A stretch of 64,000 bases of DNA from Austropuccinia psidii (lineage: Eukaryota > Basidiomycota > Pucciniomycetes > Pucciniales > Sphaerophragmiaceae). Made by a program: the position numbers and the translations under genes. Positions 35,983-47,100 of the stretch are shown here, piece by piece (position 1 is the stretch's first letter; the number at the start of each line of letters is the position of its first letter). Location: positions 45,971,967 through 46,035,966 of the forward strand of contig JALGQZ010000009.1 of the NCBI GenBank assembly GCA_023105745.1, read 5' to 3'. The notes beneath the pieces were generated by a model. The model ran no database searches. It was not told where the DNA came from and was given only the letters and a program-made list of their open reading frames with translations.

Positions 35983-37820
35983 TGTAAGGTGTGGATATGA
36001 AACTTTGATTAAAAATCAAGTACTTTTCCTGTCCTCAAAATTTGTATAAGGTAAAACTCAGTTAAAAATAGTATGAAATATTATTTTTAAGAGAAAACAC
36101 GCCAATTTTATTGTTTATAACTTTATTAGTATAAAACAATAATATTATAAAAATTTATTGTTTTACCAACAATAAAAATTTATCCAAAAAATACTCTACA
36201 AGAGATATTTTAAGGCTACAAAAGAAATTTCTTCAAGAGCAATTTCAATTGGAATTAATTGAGCAAAGAACTGCAAGCAATTAATTAAAGAACAAAGTCT
36301 TTAAAAAGAGTATTAAAGAGAAAACACGCCCAAAAGTGACCAGAGTGAATTTGGAAACAAAGTGACAAAGTTTACAGTGATGAAAGATGCTTTAATTCAC
36401 TTTTGGGGTGGTTCAGGGGTAAAAATGATTATAAGAGTTACAAACAATGATTATAATGATTTTTTCACGTGGTTAAAATGATTAAAATGATTTAAAAGTG
36501 GTGGTTGGAATCTTTGATTGATTGGTTTAATAGGTTTAAACTAATTAATAAAAGGAAAAGATTCTAACATGAAAAGAAAAGTGGGGCAAAGAAGACATTC
36601 TTTTATAGCCATCAATTCTCTTACTCCAAAAGTAAAATTTACTCTTGTCAGTCGTGAAAAACAGTCTGACAACAGAAAAGCCAATTATGGCATCATTGAA
36701 CCCTGGTTTAGACCAAAAAGGGCTGGTTTAAGCCATTTTTAGCCATTTTTAGCCATTTTAGACCCTTAAATCAGCCATTACTATAGCAATACCAGGCCTG
36801 GAGCCTTCAAAACACGTCAGAATGTGTGTCAGAGGCGTAGAAACCAGTTAAAACTGTTTTTATTATGATTGTTTTATCTTAAGGGTAGTTTTACCTTCTT
36901 GGCAACAGCTAAAACTACCCCAGTTGGTATCAAAACCTCATCATCAATTGAGTCCACAGACCCTGTAACTCAATTCCAGGCCAAAAGTGATGAACTTTTG
37001 CGTGAATTTTGACATCCCACGCCTGTCAGCAAGGATTTTGGGGGTCTAGCTCCCCCTTAGAGCTGGAGTTCCTTTTCCCCCCCAAATTTAATCTTTCCAA
37101 TTTATTTTTCCTTTAATTCCTCATCATGTATTATACTTATAATTTACACATGTAATTCAATTCAATTGTACAGTACAATACAGTAATAATTGACACCTCA
37201 TATGTAAATCAAAGTTCACTTATGTAATACACGCGCACATTTTGACATTTCAATTGAATTCAATTGAAAATACTTTAATTCCTCATAACTTCTAAACTAA
37301 ACACAACACCTCAATTTTAACACAAAAATTGATGGTTAACACCACATGTGGTGTGAATTAAATTAAGGTTTTGAGGATTTTCAACTTTTGTATTGAAAAT
37401 ACTAAAAACTTAATTTAAGCTTATTTAGAGTTGAGCTACAAAAATTTCACTCAGAGGTGACCCCACCTGATTTTTTATGAGGAATCCAATGGTGAAATAA
37501 AATTTATATGTTTATTTATTTGATAAAAAGTTATAATAAATTTTATTTAACTTTTTTCCAAATTTATTTATTTTTTCACAATTTTGTTAAAATTTCATTT
37601 TTACTTAAATTTTTCAAGTATAAATGTAATTTTATATTTACAAAATTTAAAGTAATTTTATTTTTAAATTATAATTAATTTTTTATTTTTAATATAATTT
37701 TATATTTATATTTTTTATTTTTATTTTAATAATATAAATAAATTTATTTTATTTATATTAATATGTTATTTTTTATATTTGTGGTCTTTTGGGTATATGA
37801 AATTACCTCTAAGGCTCACA
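35983..37820 (-). repeat. Element C 5' LTR (1,838 bp)
   Basis: The same ends and length as 27725-29562, with about seven differences seen. At its 3' end on the minus strand is the hairpin pair 36002-36010 and 36014-36021 (one bulged base). Confidence 0.95.
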
Positions 37821-38021
37821 ATTCACTTGGTTGGCTTCCTTTATTATCTTTGGCCTTTGACTTCTCATTCTTTTCTTTTATCTTTGGCATACTTGTCTTT
37901 TCCATTCTTCTTCTTTAAAGAAATTAAATCTTTATTATTCCTTCATCTTTTGGAGCCCTCCAAGTGAGTTCTTGATTCCTGAGTGCCAGGACCTCATGCT
38001 TCCATAAGAGCCCCTTTGACA
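37821..38021 (+). repeat. Element D 5' LTR, second part
   Basis: After the ATTCA duplication the LTR resumes with CTTGGTTGGCTTCC and ends CCCCTTTGACA, matching 58548-58742. The final TGTGACA of the family reads TTTGACA here. Confidence 0.9.
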
Positions 38022-38812
38022 TTATATTAATTAACTCATAATTTCTTTTCATTCTATTCATTCATTCTTCATCATTTTATTCATTTATTATTCATCAATT
38101 TCATTCATTCATTCATCAAAATTATGACTCTTTAATGCTTATGAATTTAATGATTCTTTGTCACCTCGCAATTTTCTCTTATTCATTCTTCATTTTGAAA
38201 ATTGAAAGCTGACCCAATTCTTATTTTTTTTATCTTTTCCAATCTTCATCCCAATCATAAATCTCATTTTTATCCTTAATCCCAACGTCTTATCATTTTG
38301 ATCTTCAAATTACTCATCAGATTATTCAGACATGTTCTTCATATCAGGATTCAATTTGATTTTATTCCTCAAGAGTTTTGATTTTCAGGAAGAATTCACT
38401 TGATAATTGAATTGATTGACTGATTTGATATAATTAACATTGACTCCAAGAAAAAATTGACTGACCTGAAGAGTTCTCATTTATTTTGCTGAATTTCACA
38501 TCAAGAATTGACATAAATTGATTTTGACTCAAGAATTCATTTGACTGATTGATTTTCTCTGCAAGATTTGATTTTTTATTGATTTGATTGGTTGATTTTA
38601 TTGACTTCAAGATTCTCATTGATATTGATTTTGACTTCAAGACTCATTTGATTCTGATCGAATTGAAGTACCTGAAGATTTTAATTGATTCATTGATTTC
38701 CTCAAGATTTGATTTGATTTGATCCTCAAGACTATTTTGGTTTTGCCTCAAGTTTTTATTCAAGTTTTAATCATATTCATTTAAATTTGATTTTTTGTAT
38801 TCTTATTCAATC
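38022..38812 (+). other. Leader of element D
   Basis: It begins TTATATTAATTAACTCATAA, shared with E and B, in the place of a primer site but without a TGG. The rest is low-complexity TTGATT/TCAAGA-rich sequence. No gene. Confidence 0.55.
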
Positions 38813-40150
38813 ATGCCACTCCAACACTCACCTCCTGCAAGACAGACCAGATCTCAGGCTCAAACTCAAGCTGTTCTTACTCCTACTCCAAGAGTTCCTC
38901 TTGATGGTACCCCAGCAGTTCCTCAACTGAGGGCCCAATTAGATAGAGGACCCCGCATGGAAGGAGCAGAACCATCCAGGAAGGAAGGAAGAGTTCCAAG
39001 ATGCTCAAGTTCTTTCTCAGAAGTGGTTGGTAGTTTTCTAGGCATTTCAAGGACTAGTTTCAAAGGTCCAGGTGAAGATGGTGAAGAGGAGGAGGAGAAT
39101 TCTGTGGAAGAGGAAGAGTCTGATGGTACTGAAGGTGTTCCTGCTCCGGTGGGGGCATCCCAAGGTACTGGAGGACCAACTCTACCCCAGTCTAATCAGC
39201 CTGTCTCTCATCAATCTGAACCATCTTTATTGGCCATTATGCAGCAAATAACTAAGATTATGGCCAATCTTCAAGCAGCTTCTTCTTCTGATTCATCAAT
39301 ACCACCAGCCTTCAAGACTCCATCTATGAAGGCACCAGAATGCTTTGATGGGACTCAGCCCTTCAAAGTCAGAAGCTTTATTCATTCTTGTCAATTAATT
39401 TTTCATAATGATCCGGAAAGCTTCTCTCAAGACAGAAAGAAGGTTCTGTATGCCACTTCATTTCTTATTGGCAGGGCTGAAAAATGGATTGAGCCTTATC
39501 TTTCCAATCTCACCAATCAAGATCCCAAATACCTTCTCAATTCTTGGAATTTATTTGAATCACAACTCTTCACTTTGTTTGGGGACCCAAATGAAGTCAG
39601 AAAAGCAGAAGCAGAGTTGGATTCCTTAAGAATGAAAGAAGAAGGGCTTGTATCACTATACATTGCTGATTTTAGAAGCTTAGTCTCAAGAACTGGGGAT
39701 TGGGGTGAAAGAGCTCTCATCCATAATTTCAGGAAGGGATTGCCATCCAGGATTCTGGATCAATCGGCCTCCCATCCTTCAAATATTTATTCTCTTCAAG
39801 ACTTAATGGACGTTACCCTGGAGCTTGATACCAGGTACCATGAGAGGCAAAAGGAGAAGAATCACTATCAATAGAATAAATTTGAAGCCCCAAGATCAAG
39901 TAGTTCTCATCCTCAAAATTCTTCAACTTCAAGTCACAAGAAGAAGAAGAATTTTCAGAAGAGGGACAATCCCCATTCTTCTTTGTTGAATAAGGACTTT
40001 AAGCTCATGAATTCTGAAAAAGAAAGAAGAATCAAAGAGGGTCTTTGTACCTATTGTGGTGGGAAGCATAGTCTTGAGTCTTGCTTCAAAAGACCTCAAA
40101 ACAAGCTTACCCAACCGTCAGGCCAATTTTCCAGCCAGGGAAAAGACTGA
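38813..40150 (+). pseudogene. Element D gag with one internal stop
   Basis: It starts at the ATG at 38813 (MPLQHSPPARQTRSQ). It matches E gag throughout: a disordered Ser/Pro/Glu-rich N-terminus, then the capsid core with KAPECFDGTQPFKVRSFIHS, and after a TAG at 39872-39874 the same frame continues to a zinc-knuckle-like CTYCGGKHSLESC and ends at a TGA (40148-40150). Apart from that single stop it is open for 446 codons. The slippery G_GGA_AAA (40138-40144) sits one codon before the stop. Confidence 0.9.
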
Positions 40151-40576
40151 GTGGAGACCATGTTGTTTTCAATGGTTTTCACAGTTTTCCTTCCAGAGCA
40201 CAATTGTGCATTCTGAATACTGGTGTCAAAAATTCTCTTAAATTGTTTGTTTTTTCTTCTCTTTCTGATGTTTTTTACAGTATTCTCATTGATTCTGGTG
40301 CTACACACTCATTTATTGCAAAGCAGTTTGTTCACAAGTACTCATTGACTACACCAGAACTTCCAGAGAAGATTCCACTTATCATTCTTGACTCCTCTGA
40401 GTCCCCTTCCTTATTTGTGACTCACCATACTAAATATATGGTTGAACTCCCTTCCTTCCCAAGCTTTGAATGGGACTTTTTAGTCATTGATACTCCCAAG
40501 GGAGAAGACCTCATCTTGGGCTTTGACTTTCTAAATCACTTTAATCCTTCTATTGATTGGAGGCAAGGGCTGATCA
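40144..40576 (+). pseudogene. Element D pol, N-terminal part (protease)
   Basis: In the -1 frame relative to gag, this encodes the start of Pol with the retropepsin-like DSGATHSFI and the FPSFEWDF segment found in element E. It is cut at GATCA (40572-40576) by solo LTR F. After the second GATCA (53042-53046) the reading resumes in the same frame, so the two pieces once formed a single gene. Confidence 0.9.
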
Positions 40577-41319
40577 TGTAAGATTTGACTATGAAACTGA
40601 TGATAATATTACTATTAATCAACAGTACTATGTCTGCTCTTATGAAATATAATAATAAAAATTATTATAACCACAATTAAATAATTATAAAATTATTTCT
40701 TTCATGTGTTATACACTACTAGTGATTATAACAGTGAGCAGGAATTGTCTACAAGAATCAATTACAAGAAGAATTTAATAATAAAAACTTCTTTTATTAA
40801 AATAATAAAATTATTTTAATATATAATTATCTTTTACAAGAATAATTATAAAGATAGTTCTTGAAGAAAACTATTACTAGAGAAAAACTTTAAGAATTAA
40901 AGATAAACGACTCACTAATACTCCAAAGAACTCATTGATAGATAAAAGTAGAGAAATTTGACGTGGAATTGTGGATTTAAGGGATCAAAAGGATTTATAA
41001 CAATATTACAACAATATATAGTTGGATTCTATGATTTCACGTCTTTCTGGTTGATTCTGAAAGATTTAAAACACTTAATAATAGCTGTAACTAATACTTA
41101 CTTGTTGGTAATAATGATTTAATAAATTGATAAGATGATTCCTGGAAAAAACAGCAAGAGGAGGCCTCTTTTAAGTCAACAACAGCTCACAGAGGCGTGC
41201 CATGGAGCAAACTGAAAAAGCAGTGAGTGAGAAAACAATAAACCCTTTTGGTTTATTGATTGCATCATTATTTGTTACGTAACATTATCATAATTACTTA
41301 TTTGATGCTTTTACGTGAC

Positions 41320-42085
41320 TGTAACAACCATCCATCAGGGGTAAGGGTATTCATTCATACACCCACTCAAACACCTCAAATCAGCAAATCCAGTATCTGC
41401 ATCAGCAGTCAGTTTCAGCAATCTTCATTCTGAAACATGCATACAGTTTGGTACATCAATACAGCCTGTCAATACTTGTACAGGATGGATTCACCCTAAT
41501 ACAGTTTCAATACACCAGTATGAAACTGTATGATCACTCCAATACACCACACCTCTTGTACAGGTCCTGTACAGCTGTACAAGACCTGTATTGGCCAGAC
41601 TCAATTCAACAATCAATTATTCTCATGAAAATTCTTCTCTGGATCAGGGCTGGTGATTCTCACATATACCAGCCCCTCTTTCTCCCCCCTGGGGACTTTT
41701 CCCCAGTTAATTAATTTAGTTGATTTATTATTATCTGAATATTCTTATCCTTATATTTTGGGTATTATATTTATTTAATCTTAAGTTAGTCTTTGCCTTT
41801 TTTCTTTCTTCGCCTGTACAGTATGAGTTGGGTGGCCATATCCTTATTAACCCTTCTCTTTCCATTCTGACAGGTTGAAACAGTGGACTTGGACTTGTTT
41901 GTGGTTGGCTCTTCTATTTCTTATTCTTATTTCTTTTGCTTCTGCTTTTCTTATATTTATTCTTTTAGTAATTCATCTTAACACTTTCAAGTGTATCTCA
42001 TCTTATCCTATCCTTGAGCCCTCCATAAGTGAGTCCCAGTTTACTGAGTGCCAGGCCCTCTTCACTTCGAAGAGCCCCTGTGACA
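41320..42085 (+). repeat. Element E 5' LTR (766 bp)
   Basis: TGTAACAACCATCC to CCCCTGTGACA. The first part has many CAATACAG/CTGTATTG words and a near-perfect palindrome centred on TGTACAGCTGTACA at about 41565-41580, a plausible regulatory cluster. The 88-codon frame inside is probably not a gene. Confidence 0.95.
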
Positions 42086-42770
42086 TTAAATTAATTAACT
42101 CATATTTGATTCTTTCTTTTCATTCATTTATATTCATTTCCTCTCATTCATCAATTATGACCTTTTCATGATTTTATGATTTTTATGATTTTTTATGAAT
42201 TTCCTCTCTTATCAATTTTCATCTCATTCTTTTCATTCTTATGAAAATTGATTCTTTTCCTTTCTTAATCATTGCTGACCATTTCATCACTTCATTTTAT
42301 TTTTATCAAATCAAATTTTCTCTGTGTTTTTATTCAGGTCTTATTCAGGAGTAATTGATTGGTCATTTGATTGGATTATTCATTGGGATTCATTGGTTGA
42401 TTGGGTTATTGATTCAGGATTTCATTTGGATTATTGACTGACTTTTGAACTCTCAAGATATTGATTGATCCTCAAGAATTGATTTTGATTATTGATTTGA
42501 TTTAACTCATCAAGATATTGAATTGATTCCTGAAGATTTTGAACTGATTGATTGATTCCTCAAGACTTGATTTCATATTGAAGACACTTATTGATTGATA
42601 TTTGATTTGAATTGATTGTTGATTGATTGAATTGATTTGATTGTTGATTGAATTTGATTCCTCAAGATTTGAATTGATTCCTCAAGATTCATCAAGATTT
42701 TATTGTGATTGATTTGGCCAAATCTGATTATTCTTCTTAATACCATCAAGTTATTTTAATTCTTTTCATA
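42086..42770 (+). other. Leader of element E
   Basis: It starts with TTAAATTAATTAACTCATA, shared with D and B, then becomes a low-complexity TTGATTGATT/TCAAGA tract up to gag. No tRNA-type primer site is visible. Confidence 0.55.
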
Positions 42771-44132
42771 ATGCCAGTTCAGCATAGCCCCCCAGCCAAG
42801 AATACTAGATCCCAGAAAATTCCAGCTGTTCTCACTCCTACAGCAAGGGCTCCTCTTGACCGCACACCATCAGTTCATCAACTGAGTGCAAACTTGGACA
42901 GAGGACCACCAATGGAAGGAGCAGCACCCTCAAGAAGAGGTGGAATGAAATCTAGAAGATCAAGATCCTTTTCTGGACTTTTGGGTGGCTACCCTGGCAT
43001 GTCTGAAGGTGCAAGAGCAAGATTAGGGGAAGTTGAAGATGAAGAGGGGGAAGAGTCTGTGGAAGAGGATGATTCTGGGGAAACTGAAGTGGCAGATGCC
43101 TTGGCAAATGCTCCAGAGGTGCCTCAGGGTTCTAATCTAGCCCTTTCTAGTCAACCTCCTGTCTCTCAAACTGATCCAAGTCTCCTCAAGATGATGGAGC
43201 AGATGACTCAATTCATGGGACAACTCACTCAAGCAGTTGCCCCCAGGGACAATTCCAAAGCCCCTGCTTTCAAGACTCCATCCATGAAGGCACCTGATTC
43301 TTTTGATGGTACTCAAGCTCATAAGTTGAGAGGATTTATCCAATCCTGTCAACTAATTTTCCATAATGATCCAGCAAACTTCTTCTCTGACAGGAAGAAG
43401 GTTTTGTACTCAACTTCTTTTCTCACTGGTAGAGCTGGCAAATGGATTGAACCTTACCTCTCAAATATTTCCAATGAAGACCCTTCCTACCTCCTCAATA
43501 ATTGGCCATTGTTTGAATCTCAGTTATTCACTCTGTTTGGTGACCCCAATGAAGTCAGGAAAGCTGAACAAGAGTTGGACAATTTGAGGATGAAGGAAAG
43601 TGGTCATGTTTCCTTGTACATAGCAGATTTCAGAAGCTTAATGTCAAGAATTGGAGATTGGGGGGAAAGAGCTTATATCCATGTTTACAGAAGAGGATTG
43701 GCATCAAGATTATTGGATCAGTTGGCTTCTCACCCTGGAACTTTTGATACTCTTCAAGAACTTATGGATGTCACTCTAGAATTAGACACAAGATATCATG
43801 AGAGGCAAAAGGAAAAGGGTGGCAATCAAGAAAAGAAGCCTCCAGTCATTGGATCCAATCAGTCTAGGCCTCCTCAAAACTCATCTTCAAAGAGGCCTCA
43901 CCAGAAGAAGAACAAGAAGGGCAAGCAATTCCAATCTTCAAAGGACAAGCCCCATGCTGCTCTCCTCAATAAGGACAATAAACTAATCGGTTCTGAAAAG
44001 GAGAGGAGGATTAAAGAGGGGTTGTGTACTTCTTGTGGTGGAAAGCACCCAATTGAAAAATGCTTCAAGAGACCTCAGAACAAGCCTGGGTCATCATCAA
44101 GAGGCTTCCCTAGCAAGCAGGGAAAAGCCTGA
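42771..44132 (+). CDS. Element E Gag (453 aa)
   Basis: Structural protein of the virus-like particle. The N-terminal 150 residues are disordered and rich in Ser, Pro, Glu and Gly. A capsid core follows, with KAPDSFDGTQAHKLRGFIQS, WIEPYLSN and FGDPNEVRKAEQELDNLR (a typical Retrotrans_gag order). After a basic Lys/Gln linker comes a zinc-knuckle-like CTSCGGKHPIEKC (CX2CX3HX4C, one residue shorter than the usual CX2CX4HX4C). The ATG at 42771 is the first in the frame and is conserved in D and B. The stop is TGA, one codon after a slippery heptamer. Confidence 0.95.
   Translation: MPVQHSPPAKNTRSQKIPAVLTPTARAPLDRTPSVHQLSANLDRGPPMEGAAPSRRGGMKSRRSRSFSGLLGGYPGMSEGARARLGEVEDEEGEESVEEDDSGETEVADALANAPEVPQGSNLALSSQPPVSQTDPSLLKMMEQMTQFMGQLTQAVAPRDNSKAPAFKTPSMKAPDSFDGTQAHKLRGFIQSCQLIFHNDPANFFSDRKKVLYSTSFLTGRAGKWIEPYLSNISNEDPSYLLNNWPLFESQLFTLFGDPNEVRKAEQELDNLRMKESGHVSLYIADFRSLMSRIGDWGERAYIHVYRRGLASRLLDQLASHPGTFDTLQELMDVTLELDTRYHERQKEKGGNQEKKPPVIGSNQSRPPQNSSSKRPHQKKNKKGKQFQSSKDKPHAALLNKDNKLIGSEKERRIKEGLCTSCGGKHPIEKCFKRPQNKPGSSSRGFPSKQGKA
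44120..44126 (+). promoter_or_regulatory. Putative -1 ribosomal frameshift site between gag and pol
   Basis: The codons CAG GGA AAA GCC TGA contain G_GGA_AAA in the gag frame, fitting the X_XXY_YYZ rule. A -1 slip continues into AGC CTG AGT GGG and the pol frame with no stop. The same heptamer, in the same place, occurs in D (40138-40144) and B (11960-11954). Confidence 0.65.
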
Positions 44133-47100
44133 GTGGGAATCATGATGTGTTCAATGGTTCTCACTTATTTCCTTCAAGAGCACAATTGTGCACTCTGAAT
44201 ACTAGTGTCAAGAAATCTTTAAAATTTCTTATTTTTTCTTCTGTCTCTGATATTTTTTATAGTATTCTCATTGATTCTGGTGCTACAAACTCTTTTATTG
44301 CAAAGAATTTTGTTCTCAAGTACTCATTGACTCTGTCAGAGCTCCCTGAAAAGATTCCTCTTTTCATTTTGGATTCTAATGAATCCCCTGCCTTGTTCAT
44401 CACCCATTATACCAAGTGGGTAGTTGACTTGCCTTCCTTCCCAAGCTTTGAATGGGATTTCTTTATCATAGATTCACCCAAAGGAGAAGACCTGATATTG
44501 GGCTATGATTTCCTTTACCATTTCAATCCCATTATTGATTGGAAAAATGGATTGATCACCTGTGATTCTAATCATAAGGATTCTAGTGGTATTATTCCTT
44601 CTACTAGTAATGACTTAGCCACTGCTGTCAACAGTGTTGCTCTGGCTGGTGAACTTAAGACACCTTCCATCCCTTCTTCTGCCCATATCCCTTCCATGAT
44701 TCCCTCTCAGTCATTACTTCCATCAAGAGATGAAGTCTTCAAAGAGATAAAGGATGTTGGAGAAGATGTTGCCATATCTTCACTTCATCTCTTCCAAGGG
44801 GATATGGACCTTCCTCCCTTATCTTTTCATGCATCCCTGGAGGAGCAGTGGGATGAGGAGGAAGAGCCAGAAGAAATTGAAACTGTGTTGAAGGTTGTTC
44901 CTCCTGCTTATCACCAATATTTGGATGTATTCTCCAAGGTGAAAGCAGAGAAACTTCCTCCACACCGCGCCTGTGATCACCATATCGAATTGGAGGGTCT
45001 TCTACCTCCAATTGGTGTTATCTACTCATTATCAAATCAAGAGTCAGAAACACTGCGGGCCTACATTTCAGAGAATGTAGAGAAAGGTTTCATTAGACCA
45101 AGCTCCTCTTCAACAGGAGCACCTGTCCTTTTTGTCAAGAAAAAGGATGGAGGTCTTCGTTTGTGTGTTGACTACCGCAAACTCAATGCTGTCACTAGGA
45201 AGAACAGATACCCTGTTCCTCCTATGAACCAGCTTCTTACCGTATTCAACGGTTCCACTATCTTCTCCAAGATAGATTTGCGTGGTGCATATAACCTTCT
45301 GAGAATAAAAGAGGGGGATGAGCACTTAACTGCCTTTAGAACCAAATATGGTAGTTATGAGTATTTGGTCATGCCATTTGGTTTGACCAATTCTCCTGCT
45401 TCTTTCCAGAATCTGGTAAACGATATATTTGCAGATTTCTTGGATGTGTTTGTTGTGGTTTATTTAGATGATATTATGGTCTTTTCCAGTTCTGAGGAGG
45501 AACATGTCAAACATGTGGCCTCTGTCCTCCAAAGACTGAGGGACAATAATTTGTTTGCCAAAGCCTCCAAGTGTGTATTCCATGCCTCAAGTGTGGAATA
45601 CTTGGGCTATGTTGTTTCAAGTGATGGCCTCAAGATGGACTCTTCAAAAGTTCAGCAAATACTCAATTGGCCTCAGCCCAAAAACATCAAGGCTCTTCAA
45701 TCTTTTCTTGGCTTTGCCAATTTTTATCGTCGCTTCATTAAAAATTATTCCAAAAAAATCACTTCTCTCACTTCCCTTCTCAAAAAAGATTCTCCCTTCA
45801 TCTTCAATGAGGAAGCTCTTAGTCAGTTTCAAGCACTCAAAGAAGCTTTCACCTCTGCTCCTATCTTATCTCACTTTAATCCTTCTCTACCTACTATAGT
45901 AGAGACTGATGCTTCTGATTATGCATTGGGCGCCGTACTGAGTCAGGTGAATGACTCTGGAAAGCACCCCATTGCATTTGATAGTCGCAAGCTCTTACCA
46001 GCTGAGCTCAACTATGAGATTCATGACAAGGAACTCCTTGGCATAGTTTGGGCTCTCAAGCGCTGGAGAGCATTTCTTCTTTCTCTTTCCAATTCTTTCG
46101 AGGTCTTGACAGACCACTCTTCCTTGCAGTATTTCATGTCTTCCAAAGTTCTTACTCGTCGTCAGGCCCGCTGGGCTGAGTTTCTCTCTGAGTTTCATTT
46201 CACTATCACTTACCGCCCAGGCAGGCTGGCCACTTTACCAGATGCCTTGTCACGTCGGGACGACGTGTACCCAGAGAGGGGGGTGGACTTCATCATCAAG
46301 AATCCTCAAAATCTTCATCAAGTACTTAAGCAAGATGGAATTCAAGAGTCAAGATTCTTCTCAATCAAAGTGGAAATTTTCTCAGATTTAGTTGACAAGA
46401 TTCAAAAAGAAGTATGGCAAGACAAAGACTATAAAGAAATACTCAAGCAACTAGCAAGAGGTGAATCAGTTCCAGATTATTCTCTTGAACCTCAAGCCAA
46501 GTTATTATTATTCAAAGATAGAGTGGTAATCCCAAGCAATGAAGAACTTCAACTCAATATTCTTCAAAAGCGTCATGACTCACCATTGGCTGGCCATCCT
46601 GGCCAGGAGAAGACCCTCAAGCTCATCAAGAGGGATTTTTATTGGGCTGGCATGAATCAATTCATCAAGGACTATGTGTCCTCATGTCAGCAATGTTCAA
46701 GAAACAAGAACATCCATCACAAGAAGTTTGGATTACTCAAGCCTCTTTCAATTCCATCTGGTCCTTGGAATTCCTTATCAATGGACTTTATCACTCAATT
46801 GCCACTGTCCAACAACTTTGATTCAATTTTAGTAGTTGTGGACAGATTCTCAAAAATGGCAATCTTCATTCCAACTTATGGCACAATCACTGCTCTGGAT
46901 TTAGCTCAAATATTCATTAGCCATGTATTTTCCAAGCATGGACTCCCAGTCAGTATTGTCAGTGATAGAGGATCCTTATTTGTTTCATCATTCTGGACTC
47001 AATTGTGTCAGCAGCTCAAGATATCAAGAGATCTTTCAACTGCTTTCCACCCTGAAACAGATGGACAGACAGAGAGGGTAAATCAGATACTAGAACAGTA

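Larger units (their letters stand above)
27725..37820 (-). mobile_element. Ty3/Gypsy element C, complete and recent
   Basis: A 10,096-bp element on the minus strand with two 1,838-bp LTRs, a primer site, a leader frame, ORF1, a full Gag-Pol ORF2 and a polypurine tract. It is flanked by ATTCA duplications (27720-27724 and 37821-37825). The uninterrupted target, GAGGATTCACTTGG, is seen in the D 3' LTR near 58537-58550. I count about seven single-base differences between the LTRs (about 0.4%), so the insertion is recent. Confidence 0.95.

Noticed and set aside
41448..41714. 88-codon frame in the E 5' LTR, repeated at 51221-51487
   Set aside because: The two are identical only because the LTRs are; there is no domain and the frame lies in the regulatory part.
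42086..42110. Half-tRNA primer site using the initiator tRNA anticodon loop (CTCATAA)
   Set aside because: The plus strand carries the loop sequence itself, not its complement, so it cannot pair with that tRNA as a primer site.
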